From assembly GCF_000192475.1 (NCBI RefSeq), contig NZ_AEYW01000007.1, forward strand, positions 1 through 64,000: 64,000 bases of DNA, in the 5' to 3' direction. The notes beneath the pieces were generated by a model. The model was not told where the DNA came from. It searched no databases and saw only the letters and a list, made by a program, of their open reading frames with translations. Shown piece after piece: positions 18,444-27,702 of this stretch; position 1 is the first letter of the stretch, and the number at the start of each line of letters is the position of its first letter. Source of the stretch: Ruegeria conchae (lineage in GTDB: Bacteria; Pseudomonadota; Alphaproteobacteria; Rhodobacterales; Rhodobacteraceae). The position numbers were made by a program, and so were the translations under genes.

Positions 18444-19631
18444 ATGTCGCCCAAAGCGCCGATCACTCAAGATGTCATGACCATCCCCCGCAAATTGCCC
18501 GAGGGGAAGGTGAACCTTGTTGGCCTCACCCGTGATCAATTGCGCGATGTGCTGATTGAGCATGGTACACCGGAAAAGCAGGCAAAGATGCGCACCGGCC
18601 AGATCTGGCAGTGGATCTATCAATGGGGTGTGCGCGATTTTGGTGAGATGACCAACCTCGCCAAAGCTTATCGGGCACAACTTGCCGAGAATTTCTTAAT
18701 CGAAATCCCCGAAGTCGTGACACGTCAGGTGTCCGAGGACGGCACACGCAAATACCTGTGTCGCATCGCGGGAGGGCACGAAGTAGAGGTCGTCTACATC
18801 CCCGAAGAAGATCGCGGTACGCTGTGCATCTCGTCTCAGGTCGGCTGCACGCTGACCTGCTCATTCTGTCATACGGGTACACAGAAACTGGTGCGCAATC
18901 TGACTGCGGCAGAGATCGTCGGGCAGGTCATGATGGCGCGGGACGATCTTGAGGAATGGCCGACACCCGGTGCCCCCAAAGACGAGACACGGCTATTGTC
19001 GAATATCGTGCTGATGGGTATGGGCGAGCCGCTCTATAACTTTGAAAATGTCCGTGACGCAATGAAGATTGCCATGGACCCCGAAGGAATTTCTCTGTCG
19101 CGCCGACGTATTACCCTGTCGACTTCGGGTGTGGTGCCTGAAATTGAACGTACCGCCAAGGAAATTGGCTGCCTATTGGCGATCTCGTTCCACGCCACAA
19201 CCGATGAAACCCGCGACGTGCTGGTGCCAATCAACAAGCGCTGGAACATCGAAGAGCTGCTGCAGGCACTGGCCAGCTACCCCAATGCCTCGAACTCCGA
19301 GCGAATTACGTTTGAATACGTGATGCTGGATGGCGTGAACGACAGCGATGAGGACGCGCATCGACTGATCGAGCACATCAAGCGCCATAAGATTCCGGCC
19401 AAAATCAACTTGATTCCGTTCAACGAATGGCCCGGTGCGCCTTACAAGCGTAGCTCGAACAATCGCATCCGAGCCTTTGCCAATATCATCTATCAGGCGG
19501 GTTATGCCTCACCCATCCGCAAAACGCGCGGTGAGGATATCATGGCTGCCTGCGGGCAGTTGAAATCGGCCACCGAACGCGCCCGAAAATCGCGCAAGCA
19601 GATTGAGGCCGAGGCTGGCCTGAACCGTTAG
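18444..19631 (+). CDS. rlmN: Dual-specificity rRNA/tRNA methyltransferase RlmN
   Basis: 395-residue radical-SAM enzyme that methylates C2 of A2503 in 23S rRNA and A37 in some tRNAs. The cluster-binding motif is C135-x3-C139-x2-C142 in [12 protein letters not shown]; the GMGEPL loop and [13 protein letters not shown] follow. The methyl-carrying cysteine is in the C-terminal IMAACGQL. An in-frame ATG twelve codons downstream (MTIPRK) is an alternative start. Confidence 0.96.
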   Translation: MSPKAPITQDVMTIPRKLPEGKVNLVGLTRDQLRDVLIEHGTPEKQAKMRTGQIWQWIYQWGVRDFGEMTNLAKAYRAQLAENFLIEIPEVVTRQVSEDGTRKYLCRIAGGHEVEVVYIPEEDRGTLCISSQVGCTLTCSFCHTGTQKLVRNLTAAEIVGQVMMARDDLEEWPTPGAPKDETRLLSNIVLMGMGEPLYNFENVRDAMKIAMDPEGISLSRRRITLSTSGVVPEIERTAKEIGCLLAISFHATTDETRDVLVPINKRWNIEELLQALASYPNASNSERITFEYVMLDGVNDSDEDAHRLIEHIKRHKIPAKINLIPFNEWPGAPYKRSSNNRIRAFANIIYQAGYASPIRKTRGEDIMAACGQLKSATERARKSRKQIEAEAGLNR

Positions 19632-19671
19632 ATTCCGCAGATTGTCCGCCACTACGATAAACTTAATAAAT

Positions 19672-19692
19672 TGAATGCTGTTTTGGCATTCA
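19672..19692. promoter_or_regulatory. Inverted repeat upstream of the cytochrome P460-like gene
   Basis: TGAATGC/GCATTCA around TGTTTTG, perfect over 7 bp, in the 225-nt gap between rlmN and the P460-like gene. It may be an operator or an incomplete terminator for rlmN. The rest of the gap shows no gene. Confidence 0.3.
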
Positions 19693-19856
19693 GAATTTGC
19701 TATGTCTAAGGGGCATCTGCTCTGGTTGGGGGGTCACTAGCAAACACAAAGTGGTGAAGTTGCTGGGGCGGTGCTGGCAACACTATTTAAGGCCGCTATC
19801 ATTTTTCGAACTTAATGCGGCATTTCGGCGAACTGATCAGTCAGGGAGGCCATAGA

Positions 19857-20480
19857 ATGATTACAAGACACCTGCCGATCGTTAAGATCGTGCTGTTTAT
19901 TGCGGTATTGGGGCTTATTTCTGTTGCGGGAAATGCACAGAACAACGATCAGGATGCTCATCTGGCCATTGAAAACCCGGCTGATCTGTCCAAGGAAGAT
20001 GCTCAGGCTCATTACAAATCTCTGTCCCGGCGCATGGAACGAGGCTATGCCGCAGCCCAGTTGGACGTGCTTTTGAACTATCAAGCCTGGCCGCTGTTCA
20101 ACGATGCGCCGTATATCTCGGCCACCCATGGGCAGCGCTATGTCAACAGCTACGCCAATCGCATGGCGCATAATTACGGAACCTTGCAGGAAGGTGAGCT
20201 GTTGCCTGTGGGCTCGGTTCTGGCCAAAGACAGCATGACAGTCACCGACGAGGGTAACGTGCATCCGGGTGCCTTGTTCGTGATGGAAAAACTACCGGCG
20301 GGTACCAACCCTGAGACAGCAGATTGGCGATATATCATGGTGATGCCGGATGGTTCACTGTTTGGCGACACGATGGGCTTTCGCGCGTCCGAGGTCGATT
20401 ACTGCCATGTCTGCCACGAGGCCGTTGCTGACAGGGATTATACGTTTTACGTACCTGAAGAGTATCGCGTCGAGAACTGA
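19857..20480 (+). CDS. Cytochrome P460-like secreted haem protein
   Basis: 207 residues: a signal peptide (VLFIAVLGLISVAGNAQ), a P460-like beta domain (about 80-175, with WRYIMVMPDGSLFG) and a single c-type haem motif C183-H-V-C186-H187 near the C-terminus. Family members oxidise hydroxylamine or, as cytochrome c'-beta, bind small gases; a lysine in SVLAKDS is a candidate for the haem crosslink but this is unproven. CAGGGAGG precedes the ATG. It ends 3 nt before the convergent U32 gene. Confidence 0.72.
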   Translation: MITRHLPIVKIVLFIAVLGLISVAGNAQNNDQDAHLAIENPADLSKEDAQAHYKSLSRRMERGYAAAQLDVLLNYQAWPLFNDAPYISATHGQRYVNSYANRMAHNYGTLQEGELLPVGSVLAKDSMTVTDEGNVHPGALFVMEKLPAGTNPETADWRYIMVMPDGSLFGDTMGFRASEVDYCHVCHEAVADRDYTFYVPEEYRVEN

Positions 20481-20483
20481 ACT

Positions 20484-22136
20484 TCAGCTTGCCGGTAAGC
20501 TCAGTTCGGTGGCCTCACGGCGGCTAAGTTGTTCACCCTGCTTGCGTTTGGACAGAACCTCGCGTGCACGCGCGTATTTCTCATCCTGCCAGAAGATCAA
20601 ACAGCCGTTGCAGCCTTTGCCGCAACACCCTTCGGTTCCGATGCGATTGGTTTTGAAGCGACGTTCGTTGCCGTCTTCTCCGATCTTCTCAATCAGTTCA
20701 TCGCGGCGGCGCGCATAAGCTTTGGCGTTGTCGCGACCCGTGGTCTCCACCCCTTGCACCAGCTTGTCGAACCGAATGCGGCTCCAGTGTTCGTCCGTCA
20801 GGGCGCGTTCCTTGCGCAGGACCGAGTAGACAGGGAAACGCGCGCGTAAATCTTCGATATCCTCGTGATCGAACAGCGTGAATGGCAGGCGGATAATTGT
20901 CTTAGTGCTCCCATGCACCACGTCTAGTCTCGCGCCATCTTGGGCGCGTTCAAAGTCATAGACTCGTAACAGAACCGTCTCGCGTGAAATCGGAGAGACG
21001 AAGTCCAACACGTCCTCCGGTTCCAGCTTGTTTTTCACCTCAACCAGAAAGGCATCCTGAATCACCTCGGTGACGATCCCCGCATATTCCCACTGCGCGA
21101 TAGACGCAGTGTGCTCGTAGTCATGGGCGTAGTTTGTCAGTCGGCCTTCGTGGAAGGCCAGCGTGTAGCCTCGGTTCCCGACGGTTTCGAGCTCACGCAT
21201 GTAAGGTTTCGGGTCCCAGTTCTCGGGGTCGGCGTGATAATCGTCGATAGCCATGCGATAGGCGCGCGCGACGATGGCAGCATAGTATTCCGACTTGCCG
21301 CGCCCTTCGACCTTCAGGCTGTCGACGCCGATCTTCAGGTATTCATCCAGTTTCGGCATAATGCACAGATCGCGCGAGTTGAGGATGTAGGACCCCCGGT
21401 CATCCTCTTCGATGGGCATTAAATCGCCGGGGCGGCAGCCTTCTTCCAACAAGAACTCGAACAGGTCGGCGTTTTCGTCGGTAATGCGTAGCTCCTGATG
21501 CGTGCCATCTTTGAGGCGCAGCTTCAGACCATAATTCCAGCGGCAGGAATTGGCGCAGTTGCCTTGGTTCGCTCCGCGTTCGGCCATGAAGTTCGATAGC
21601 AGGCAGCGGCCCGAATAGGTCATGCACATGGCGCCGTGGACGAATGCCTCAAGCTTGATGTCGGGACATTTTTCGCGAATCTCGACCAGTTCGGGGTATG
21701 AGACTTCGCGCGCCAGTACTACAAGCTCAGCCCCCTGATCCTGCCAGAACTTCACCGACAGCCACGAACAGATATTGGCTTGCGTCGAGATATGCAGCGG
21801 CAGTTCCGGTGCCCGTTCGCGGACGTATTGGAACACTCCGGGGTCGGCGATGATCAGCCCGTCAGGTTTCACCTTGCGGACAGTGTCGATGTATTCGTCC
21901 AGCTTCGGAATGTCCTTATTGTGCGAGAACAGGTTCAGCGTCAGGTACGCGCGCCGGCCATGGTTATGGCAGAACTCGACCCCCTCGATTACCTCTTCCA
22001 GCGAGAACTCGGATTTCGTGCGCAGCGACATATCCGGTGTGCCCAGATAGACCGCATCCGCGCCATATAGGATGGCGAGTTTTAACTTGCGTAGATTGCC
22101 CGCAGGCATCAGCAATTCGGATCTGGACTGGGTCAT
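20484..22136 (-). CDS. U32-family iron-sulfur protein (TrhP-like)
   Basis: 550 residues. Annotated peptidases of this family are now mostly known as tRNA or ubiquinone hydroxylation factors. The TIM-barrel half starts LLMPAGNLRKLKLAILYGADAVY-like; the cluster ligands appear in GAMCMTYSGRC and GNCANSCRW. An extra C-terminal cysteine set, GCCGKGCNGC near residue 515, may bind a second metal site. TrhP (5-hydroxyuridine in tRNA) is the best guess by length and cysteine pattern, but the exact paralogue is uncertain. Monocistronic on the minus strand. Confidence 0.7.
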   Translation of the reverse strand: MTQSRSELLMPAGNLRKLKLAILYGADAVYLGTPDMSLRTKSEFSLEEVIEGVEFCHNHGRRAYLTLNLFSHNKDIPKLDEYIDTVRKVKPDGLIIADPGVFQYVRERAPELPLHISTQANICSWLSVKFWQDQGAELVVLAREVSYPELVEIREKCPDIKLEAFVHGAMCMTYSGRCLLSNFMAERGANQGNCANSCRWNYGLKLRLKDGTHQELRITDENADLFEFLLEEGCRPGDLMPIEEDDRGSYILNSRDLCIMPKLDEYLKIGVDSLKVEGRGKSEYYAAIVARAYRMAIDDYHADPENWDPKPYMRELETVGNRGYTLAFHEGRLTNYAHDYEHTASIAQWEYAGIVTEVIQDAFLVEVKNKLEPEDVLDFVSPISRETVLLRVYDFERAQDGARLDVVHGSTKTIIRLPFTLFDHEDIEDLRARFPVYSVLRKERALTDEHWSRIRFDKLVQGVETTGRDNAKAYARRRDELIEKIGEDGNERRFKTNRIGTEGCCGKGCNGCLIFWQDEKYARAREVLSKRKQGEQLSRREATELSLPAS

Positions 22137-22199
22137 AGAGATACCGGGCTAAGGATCAAGGGCGTCTTCTACGCCAAAACCCCTGTGCCCAAAACCCCG

Positions 22200-22544
22200 T
22201 TACCTGCGACTGAACCGCGCTGTGCCGATGACCTCGATCAGTTGTTTTCGAACAGGTTCCGGTTGCGCCTCGACCGCGTTCAGCACCTCGCGCAATTCGG
22301 CGCGCAGCCCATGCATCTGGTCGATCAGCGAGATCATCATCGACAGTGCGTCGGCCTCCATATCGTATTGGTCATGCAGCTCGCATGCCAGTTCCAGTCG
22401 GGCAACGTCAATGCGCTGATATCGCAGCCCTTGCTCCGATTGCTCGGGGATCACGATCTCAGCTGCCAGATATTCGGTTAGGCGATCCGAAGTCAGGCGG
22501 GCGATGGTTTCGATCAGTTCGGCTTCGGTCAATGTGCGGCTCAT
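22200..22544 (-). CDS. cbpM: Chaperone modulator CbpM-like protein
   Basis: 114 residues, mostly helical, with LRYQRIDVARLELACELHDQYD and a C-terminal helical region as in CbpM, which binds the J-domain of CbpA and inhibits it. The start overlaps the cbpA stop by 4 nt, so the pair is translationally coupled, the arrangement known for cbpAM. Sequence conservation of CbpM is low, so the call leans on this linkage. Confidence 0.75.
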   Translation of the reverse strand: MSRTLTEAELIETIARLTSDRLTEYLAAEIVIPEQSEQGLRYQRIDVARLELACELHDQYDMEADALSMMISLIDQMHGLRAELREVLNAVEAQPEPVRKQLIEVIGTARFSRR

Positions 22545-23458
22545 GACGGCATTCCTTTGCGCGGATCATAGCTGTGGGTTTCGCGCCATGTCTCCATGAA
22601 TTGCTTCAATTCATCGTCTACCATGTCCGGCATTGCGACGGTCAGTTCGATGAACTGATCACCCCTATCGGACGAGCCGCGCTTCTTGACCCCTTTGCCA
22701 CGCAGGCGCAGGGTTTTGCCGCTGCTGGTCCCTGCAGGGACACTGACATTGACGCCCCCGTCGATGGTGGGCGCTTGGACCTTGCCGCCCAATACCGCCT
22801 CGTCAATGGTGATGGGCAACGTAATATGGATGTCATCGCCCTGACGGTCAAACACCGGATGATCCGTGACCGAGATGGTGACCAGCGCATCCCCAGGAGG
22901 GCCTTCACCATATCCCGGTGCTCCCTTGCCACGCAGGCGGATGGTTTGACCGGTCGTGATGCCCGCCGGTATCTTCACTTCAATCCGGTTCCCATTCGGT
23001 AGGGTCAGCTTTTGGCTGGCGCCGAATACAGCATCCAGAAAACTGATATGCAGTGAGTAATTCAGGTTGTGCCCTGGCGCGTGGAACTCTTGTGTTCGTT
23101 GGCCATAACCACCCCGCCCGCGCATGAACTCGGCGAAGATGTCGGACATGTCGTCTTGCTCGGTCGAATACCCGCGATAGGGGTTGCCTGCAGCTTCGGC
23201 ATAGTCCCGATAATATTGCTGCCGTGGACGTTCCTGACCGGACGCATCGATCTCGCCATTGTCATAGCGTTTGCGTGTTTCGGGATCTTTCAACAGGTCA
23301 TAAGCAGCGGCAGCGGCTTTGAACTTGGCTTCGGCTTCCGCATCACCCGGCTTAAGGTCCGGGTGACACTCCTTCGCGATCTTCCGGTAGGCTTTCTTGA
23401 TCTCGGCATCGTTGGCGTCTTTGGCGACGCCAAGAACGGAATAGGGATCGTCGCTCAT
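22541..23458 (-). CDS. cbpA: DnaJ-family co-chaperone CbpA
   Basis: 305 residues: a J-domain (1-70) with H32-P33-D34, a glycine-rich linker (about 75-130), and two C-terminal substrate-binding domains without the zinc-finger region, which makes it CbpA/type II rather than DnaJ. LRLRGKG occurs in both substrate domains as usual. The start at 23458 follows GAGAGG; codons further upstream are not supported. It would stimulate DnaK. Confidence 0.92.
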   Translation of the reverse strand: MSDDPYSVLGVAKDANDAEIKKAYRKIAKECHPDLKPGDAEAEAKFKAAAAAYDLLKDPETRKRYDNGEIDASGQERPRQQYYRDYAEAAGNPYRGYSTEQDDMSDIFAEFMRGRGGYGQRTQEFHAPGHNLNYSLHISFLDAVFGASQKLTLPNGNRIEVKIPAGITTGQTIRLRGKGAPGYGEGPPGDALVTISVTDHPVFDRQGDDIHITLPITIDEAVLGGKVQAPTIDGGVNVSVPAGTSSGKTLRLRGKGVKKRGSSDRGDQFIELTVAMPDMVDDELKQFMETWRETHSYDPRKGMPS

Positions 23459-23619
23459 ATTGCCTCTCGTCGATGTAGGTATGGTCTGGCCTTGATGAAG
23501 GTATTTTATCATGTGATTTCAACAGGTCAAAAAACCTTCGGAGTCGAATTACCTCGCAAATTCTGGTTGTCCTGCTAATATCTGCATGTTTCGAAGTGTT
23601 GATTGTCGGAGATCACCTT

Positions 23620-24009
23620 ATGTCGCGCAGAATAAAATCCGCTCTCGCGTTACTAGTCGGGAATGCCATCGGGTTGTTGCTTGCTTCGCTGCTGCTGGCG
23701 GGCTTTGCAATCAAGCCGATCTCGTTCATCGTTGTAGTGATTGTCTTTACGCTGGTTCAAGTCGTAGCCGAACCGTTGATCCTGAAGCTGGGCGAGAAGA
23801 AGGCCCCGGCGCTGAAAGGTGGGATCGCACTGATTGTCACATTTGTGGGCTTGCTGGTGACCGATCTGATAACAGCGGGGCTAACAGTTGGAGGTATTTC
23901 CAACTTACTGGCAGCGACTTTGCTGGTATGGCTGGGCGCGTTGATCGCCAGCATCGTGCTGCCAATCTACGTGTTCACCGAGCTGCGTGAACCTAAGAAG
24001 AAATCATAA
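23620..24009 (+). CDS. Small integral membrane protein, phage holin superfamily IV type
   Basis: 129 residues with four predicted membrane helices (about 8-30, 33-53, 65-87, 92-115). Length and helix spacing resemble the 4-TMS phage holin IV membrane family, which is common on bacterial chromosomes and has no settled function. No phage genes are nearby. CGGAG lies upstream of the ATG at 23620. Its stop overlaps the convergent neighbour's stop by 6 nt. Confidence 0.6.
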   Translation: MSRRIKSALALLVGNAIGLLLASLLLAGFAIKPISFIVVVIVFTLVQVVAEPLILKLGEKKAPALKGGIALIVTFVGLLVTDLITAGLTVGGISNLLAATLLVWLGALIASIVLPIYVFTELREPKKKS

Positions 24010-25104
24010 CGCGTTCAGGCTGGCCTCGATCGCCGGCCACAGTTCTTCTACCGGCTCGCACCCGACAGACAAGCGGATAAAGGCAGGGTCGACCGCATCG
24101 CCCCAGCGGGCACGCCGCTCGGCTGAGCTGTGGACACCGCCGAAGGATGTGGCAGGGCGCAGCAGGGGGCAGGCGTTGATGAACTGTTCGGCCTTGGCCT
24201 CAGACTCCAGCGTGATTGTCAGCAGAAAACCGAACCGAGCGGTTTGGGCAGCCGCCAATGCGTGCGATGGATCACCGGGCAGGCCGGGATAGCGAATGTG
24301 TTTCACGGCCGGGTGCGATGCCAACAGTTCGGCCAGAACTTGCGCCGAGCTACACATGCGATCAAACCGCACATCCAGCGTTTCAAGGCCACGGTGCAAC
24401 AACCACGCCTCGTGCGGCCCCGGTATCGCACCTGAAACGCGGCGCCAATCCTCTACCCGTTCCATGATTTGCGCATCGCGGCTGGCGACATGGCCCATCA
24501 GCAGGTCCGAATGCCCGCCCATCGCCTTCGTATCCGAACTCACCACCACATCGACGCCAAGGTCCAGTGGGCGTTGGCCCAATGGTGTCATGGTTGTGTT
24601 GTCGGCAATCGTGATGCCACCAGCCTCGCGCACGGGCCTGGCGATTGCTGGCAGATCAAGCATATCCAGACCGGGGTTCGATGGGCTTTCCAAGAACACG
24701 ACATCAATTCCATCAAAGCCACCTTCGGCAAAGGCAGTAGTTGGGCGTTCGACGATTGAAACGCCTAGATTCGACAGGAACCGGTCGGCCAGTAGCCGGG
24801 TCACATAGTATCCGTCGGATGGGATCAGCAAACGAGACCCTGCTTTGACCGTGGCAAACAGCGCAGCCGAAATCGCCCCCATGCCAGAAGGAAAGCTGAG
24901 GCAAGGCGCGTTTTCGAGATGCGACAGGACGTGCTCCAGGTGAACCCAAGTCGGGTTGTCGACTCGGCCATAACTGGCGTGACCGTCTGGATCACCCGGC
25001 AAATGAAACATGCTGCTTTGGGTCAATGGCAGGGCCACAGGCTCGCCCTTGTCCAACGCGTTTCCGCGCAGGTGGAGCATCTCGCCGGTCTTGGGTTTAG
25101 TCAT
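24004..25104 (-). CDS. Cystathionine gamma-lyase/synthase-like PLP enzyme
   Basis: 366 residues of the Cys/Met-metabolism PLP family. The cofactor lysine is K193 in SSDTKAMGGHSD; FPSGMGAI, DNTTMTP and the R-containing IRLSVGCE near the C-terminus complete the active site. Whether it is a gamma-lyase, beta-lyase or gamma-synthase cannot be decided from motifs. It starts 3 nt after the LOG-family stop, so both genes probably share a transcript. Confidence 0.8.
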   Translation of the reverse strand: MTKPKTGEMLHLRGNALDKGEPVALPLTQSSMFHLPGDPDGHASYGRVDNPTWVHLEHVLSHLENAPCLSFPSGMGAISAALFATVKAGSRLLIPSDGYYVTRLLADRFLSNLGVSIVERPTTAFAEGGFDGIDVVFLESPSNPGLDMLDLPAIARPVREAGGITIADNTTMTPLGQRPLDLGVDVVVSSDTKAMGGHSDLLMGHVASRDAQIMERVEDWRRVSGAIPGPHEAWLLHRGLETLDVRFDRMCSSAQVLAELLASHPAVKHIRYPGLPGDPSHALAAAQTARFGFLLTITLESEAKAEQFINACPLLRPATSFGGVHSSAERRARWGDAVDPAFIRLSVGCEPVEELWPAIEASLNAL

Positions 25105-25107
25105 AGC

Positions 25108-25950
25108 TCAGCGCCCCGGAATTTGGTCACGCGGGGGAGCAGGTTCCCAGTTCTCGATGATCTCGACCGCCTCTTGCGCGGTGTCGACAAAGCGGAACAG
25201 GTCCAGATCTTCGTCCGAGATGGTGCCCGCGTCCGCCAGCGCCTCCCAGTTGATGACTCTCTCCCAGAACTCACGCCCGAACAGCAGGAACGGAACGCGT
25301 TCCATCCGTCCTGTCTGGATTAGGGTCAGGGATTCGAACAACTCATCCATGGTGCCGAACCCGCCCGGGAAAATAGTGATGGCGCGGGCGCGCATCAGGA
25401 AGTGCATTTTGCGGATAGCAAAATAGTGGAAGTTGAAGCTGAGATCAGGCGTTACATACAGGTTCGGGGCCTGTTCGTGCGGCAGCACGATGTTCAGGCC
25501 GATCGAATAGCCACCCGCATCCAGTGCACCGCGATTACCCGCTTCCATTACGCCGGGTCCGCCGCCGGTGACGATCACATTCTCACGGCAACCGGTCTGG
25601 TTCGATTTCTCTGTCATCAGGCGCGCAAACTCGCGCGCCTCATCGTAGTATTTTGACAGCCCGGCCAAAGTCTCAGTCCGCGCCGTGTGTTTCTGGGCTG
25701 GTTCCGGGATGCGCGCACCGCCAAACATGACGATAGTCGAGGTGATCTCACGCTCGGTCATGATCATCTCGGGCTTGAGCAACTCCAGTTGCAGGCGAAC
25801 GGGGCGCAGCTCATCCCGGCACAGGAAATCATCATCAGCGAAGGCAAGTCGATAGGCCGATGACCGCGTCTGCGGCGTGTCCGGCACTTCGCTTGCGGTC
25901 GAGCGGTCGGTCTGTGCGTCGCGAAAGGGGCTGAGGCGATCTTCTCTCAT
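25108..25950 (-). CDS. LOG-family protein (TIGR00730-like)
   Basis: 280 residues. The lysine decarboxylase-like Rossmann fold shows GGGPGVMEAGNRGA and the PGGFGTMDE motif of cytokinin-activating LOG phosphoribohydrolases. The N-terminal 75 residues are an extension seen in the longer bacterial group, which includes nucleotide hydrolases related to PpnN. Physiological substrate unknown. The start at 25950 follows CAGGGAA; longer in-frame sequence overlaps the divergent dehydratase gene antisense and is rejected. Confidence 0.82.
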   Translation of the reverse strand: MREDRLSPFRDAQTDRSTASEVPDTPQTRSSAYRLAFADDDFLCRDELRPVRLQLELLKPEMIMTEREITSTIVMFGGARIPEPAQKHTARTETLAGLSKYYDEAREFARLMTEKSNQTGCRENVIVTGGGPGVMEAGNRGALDAGGYSIGLNIVLPHEQAPNLYVTPDLSFNFHYFAIRKMHFLMRARAITIFPGGFGTMDELFESLTLIQTGRMERVPFLLFGREFWERVINWEALADAGTISDEDLDLFRFVDTAQEAVEIIENWEPAPPRDQIPGR

Positions 25951-26028
25951 AAACGGGGTTCCCTGCTTGCGTGTTTCCAAAACAGCTATAGGGTTCGCGG
26001 GAAGAGTGCCAGTCACGGAAAGACAAGA

Positions 26029-26940
26029 ATGGATTGGAAAAGTGAAATATTGGCAGCGCGGGATCGCATTGCCGGACATGCACAAATCACACCTGTGATG
26101 CAGAGCAATGCGCTGGGTTATCCGCTCGAGTTGAAGCTGGAGCATATGCAACACACTGGCAGCTTCAAAGCGCGCGGCGCGTTCAACACTTTGCTCAGCA
26201 TGGATGTTCCTTCGGCGGGCGTGGTGGCGGCATCGGGTGGCAACCATGGAGCGGCTGCGGCTTATGCGGCGCATGCGTTAGGTCATCCGGCGAAGATTTT
26301 TGTGCCCGAGCTTGCAGGACCGTCGAAGATTTCCCTGATCGAACGGATCGGAGCCGATCTGAGCGTGGTTCCGGGGGAATATGCCAACGCTTTGACCATG
26401 GCTCAGGCACATGAGGCTGAATCTGGTGCAATGCAAATCCACGCCTATGACGCGCCCGCAACTGTTGCCGGGCAAGGGACGTGTTTTGCTGAATGGGACG
26501 CGCAGGGTTTGCAGGCAGATACAGTTCTGGTTGCTGTCGGTGGCGGCGGCCTGATTGCTGGGGCGCTGGCTTGGTTTCAGGGTGCGCGCAAGGTTGTGGC
26601 TGTCGAGCCGGAAACCTCCTGCGCGCTGAATGCTGCCTTGGCTGAAGGTGAGCCGGTTGATGTTTCGGTCTCAGGCATTGCAGCGAATGCGTTAGGCGCA
26701 CGTCGAATTGGCGATATCTGCTTCGGTCTGGCACAGGGGATGACTTCGGTTTTGGTTCCCGATGAGGCGATAGCGCAGGCCCAGCAGACATTGTGGCAAG
26801 CTCATCGAATTTTGGTGGAACCAGCTGGGGCGGCAGCCATGGCTGCGCTGATCTCAGGTGCATATCAGCCCGAACCAGATGAGCGGGTTGCGGTTCTTAT
26901 CTGCGGTGGGAATATTGCGCCGGACCCCCTGGCTGATTGA
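26029..26940 (+). CDS. Serine/threonine dehydratase family protein
   Basis: 303-residue fold-type II PLP enzyme. The Schiff-base lysine is K47 in GSFKARGA; the asparagine loop ASGGNHG and the phosphate-binding GGGGLIAGA follow. No C-terminal ACT domain, so it is not the regulated biosynthetic IlvA. Threonine or serine deamination, or a related racemase activity, are the candidates. Divergent from the LOG gene across 78 nt; bioR follows after 44 nt. Confidence 0.8.
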   Translation: MDWKSEILAARDRIAGHAQITPVMQSNALGYPLELKLEHMQHTGSFKARGAFNTLLSMDVPSAGVVAASGGNHGAAAAYAAHALGHPAKIFVPELAGPSKISLIERIGADLSVVPGEYANALTMAQAHEAESGAMQIHAYDAPATVAGQGTCFAEWDAQGLQADTVLVAVGGGGLIAGALAWFQGARKVVAVEPETSCALNAALAEGEPVDVSVSGIAANALGARRIGDICFGLAQGMTSVLVPDEAIAQAQQTLWQAHRILVEPAGAAAMAALISGAYQPEPDERVAVLICGGNIAPDPLAD

Positions 26941-26971
26941 ATTAACTGCTTGTGGAAACACGTTGTGAATT

Positions 26972-26981
26972 TTATCTATAA
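26972..26981. promoter_or_regulatory. BioR box upstream of bioR
   Basis: TTATCTATAA, an exact copy of the known alphaproteobacterial BioR consensus, three nucleotides before the bioR start codon. It implies that BioR represses its own gene. Confidence 0.8.
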
Positions 26982-26984
26982 TTT

Positions 26985-27584
26985 ATGACTGCGACCATTG
27001 CCGACACGATATATCAAGCGCTGAGCCAGAAGATCATAACTGGCGACCTTGCCGCCGGTGAGAAGTTGCGTCAGGACCATATCGCGCGCGACTTTGAAAC
27101 CAGCCATGTGCCGGTGCGCGAAGCGCTGCTGCGGCTTGAGGCACATGGATTGGCCAAAAGCGAGCCGCGAAAGGGCATGCGTGTCACTGCCTTGGACCCC
27201 GCCGAAGTGCGTGAGGTGATCGAAATGCGTGTCGCGCTTGAATCTCTGGCATTGCAGCATTCAGCGCAAAACATGACCCCAACCGCACTGAAAGTAGCTG
27301 ATCGGGCGCGAAAAGACTGCGATGAGGCTGACAGTATGCCGCAATGGGAAGCGCGGAACAGAATCTTTCACCGAGCTATCCTGACGCCATGCGGCCTACC
27401 TCGCCTGTTGCATGCGATTGATGATCTGCATATTGCCAGCGCGCGGCATCTGTTCGCGCACTGGCGACCAAAATGGATGCAGCGGATCGATACGGATCAC
27501 GCGGCCATAATTCAGGCGTTAAAAAGCAAAGATGTGTCAGCGGCGACATCGATTCTGGTGCGCCATATTCGCCGCGCAAATTGA
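26985..27584 (+). CDS. bioR: Biotin repressor BioR, GntR family
   Basis: 199 residues: an N-terminal GntR winged helix (about 5-70, recognition region HVPVREALLRLEAHGL) and a C-terminal FCD-type ligand domain with the metal-site pattern (FHRAIL, then a late DHAAII histidine). Assigned to BioR rather than another GntR because a perfect BioR box lies directly upstream and two more precede bioY. BioR is the biotin regulator of alphaproteobacteria lacking the BirA DNA-binding domain. Confidence 0.88.
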   Translation: MTATIADTIYQALSQKIITGDLAAGEKLRQDHIARDFETSHVPVREALLRLEAHGLAKSEPRKGMRVTALDPAEVREVIEMRVALESLALQHSAQNMTPTALKVADRARKDCDEADSMPQWEARNRIFHRAILTPCGLPRLLHAIDDLHIASARHLFAHWRPKWMQRIDTDHAAIIQALKSKDVSAATSILVRHIRRAN

Positions 27585-27640
27585 GTTCTTTCAGGCAGTT
27601 AAGTGCTATTTTTTCACCGCTGAAGATTTCACTTGATTTT

Positions 27641-27650
27641 TAATAGATAA
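27641..27650. promoter_or_regulatory. BioR box 1 upstream of bioY
   Basis: TAATAGATAA differs by one base from the BioR consensus in reverse orientation (TTATAGATAA). It is centred 41 bp from the second box, near four helical turns, so two dimers could sit on the same face. Confidence 0.6.
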
Positions 27651-27681
27651 AAATGTTGATCATGAGTCAACTGGCAAATAA

Positions 27682-27691
27682 TTATCTATAA
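27682..27691. promoter_or_regulatory. BioR box 2 upstream of bioY
   Basis: TTATCTATAA, perfect consensus, 12 nt before the bioY ATG and overlapping the region where the polymerase would initiate or clear. Confidence 0.8.
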
Positions 27692-27702
27692 AAGGAAGTA
27701 CA

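Noticed and set aside
23620-24009. Phage remnant indicated by the holin-type protein
   Set aside because: No other phage gene, integrase or attachment repeat nearby; this membrane family is common on bacterial chromosomes.
25951-26274. Upstream extension of the LOG-family gene
   Set aside because: It would overlap the divergent dehydratase gene antisense; the residues are Arg/His-rich and not conserved-looking, and a ribosome-binding site supports 25950.
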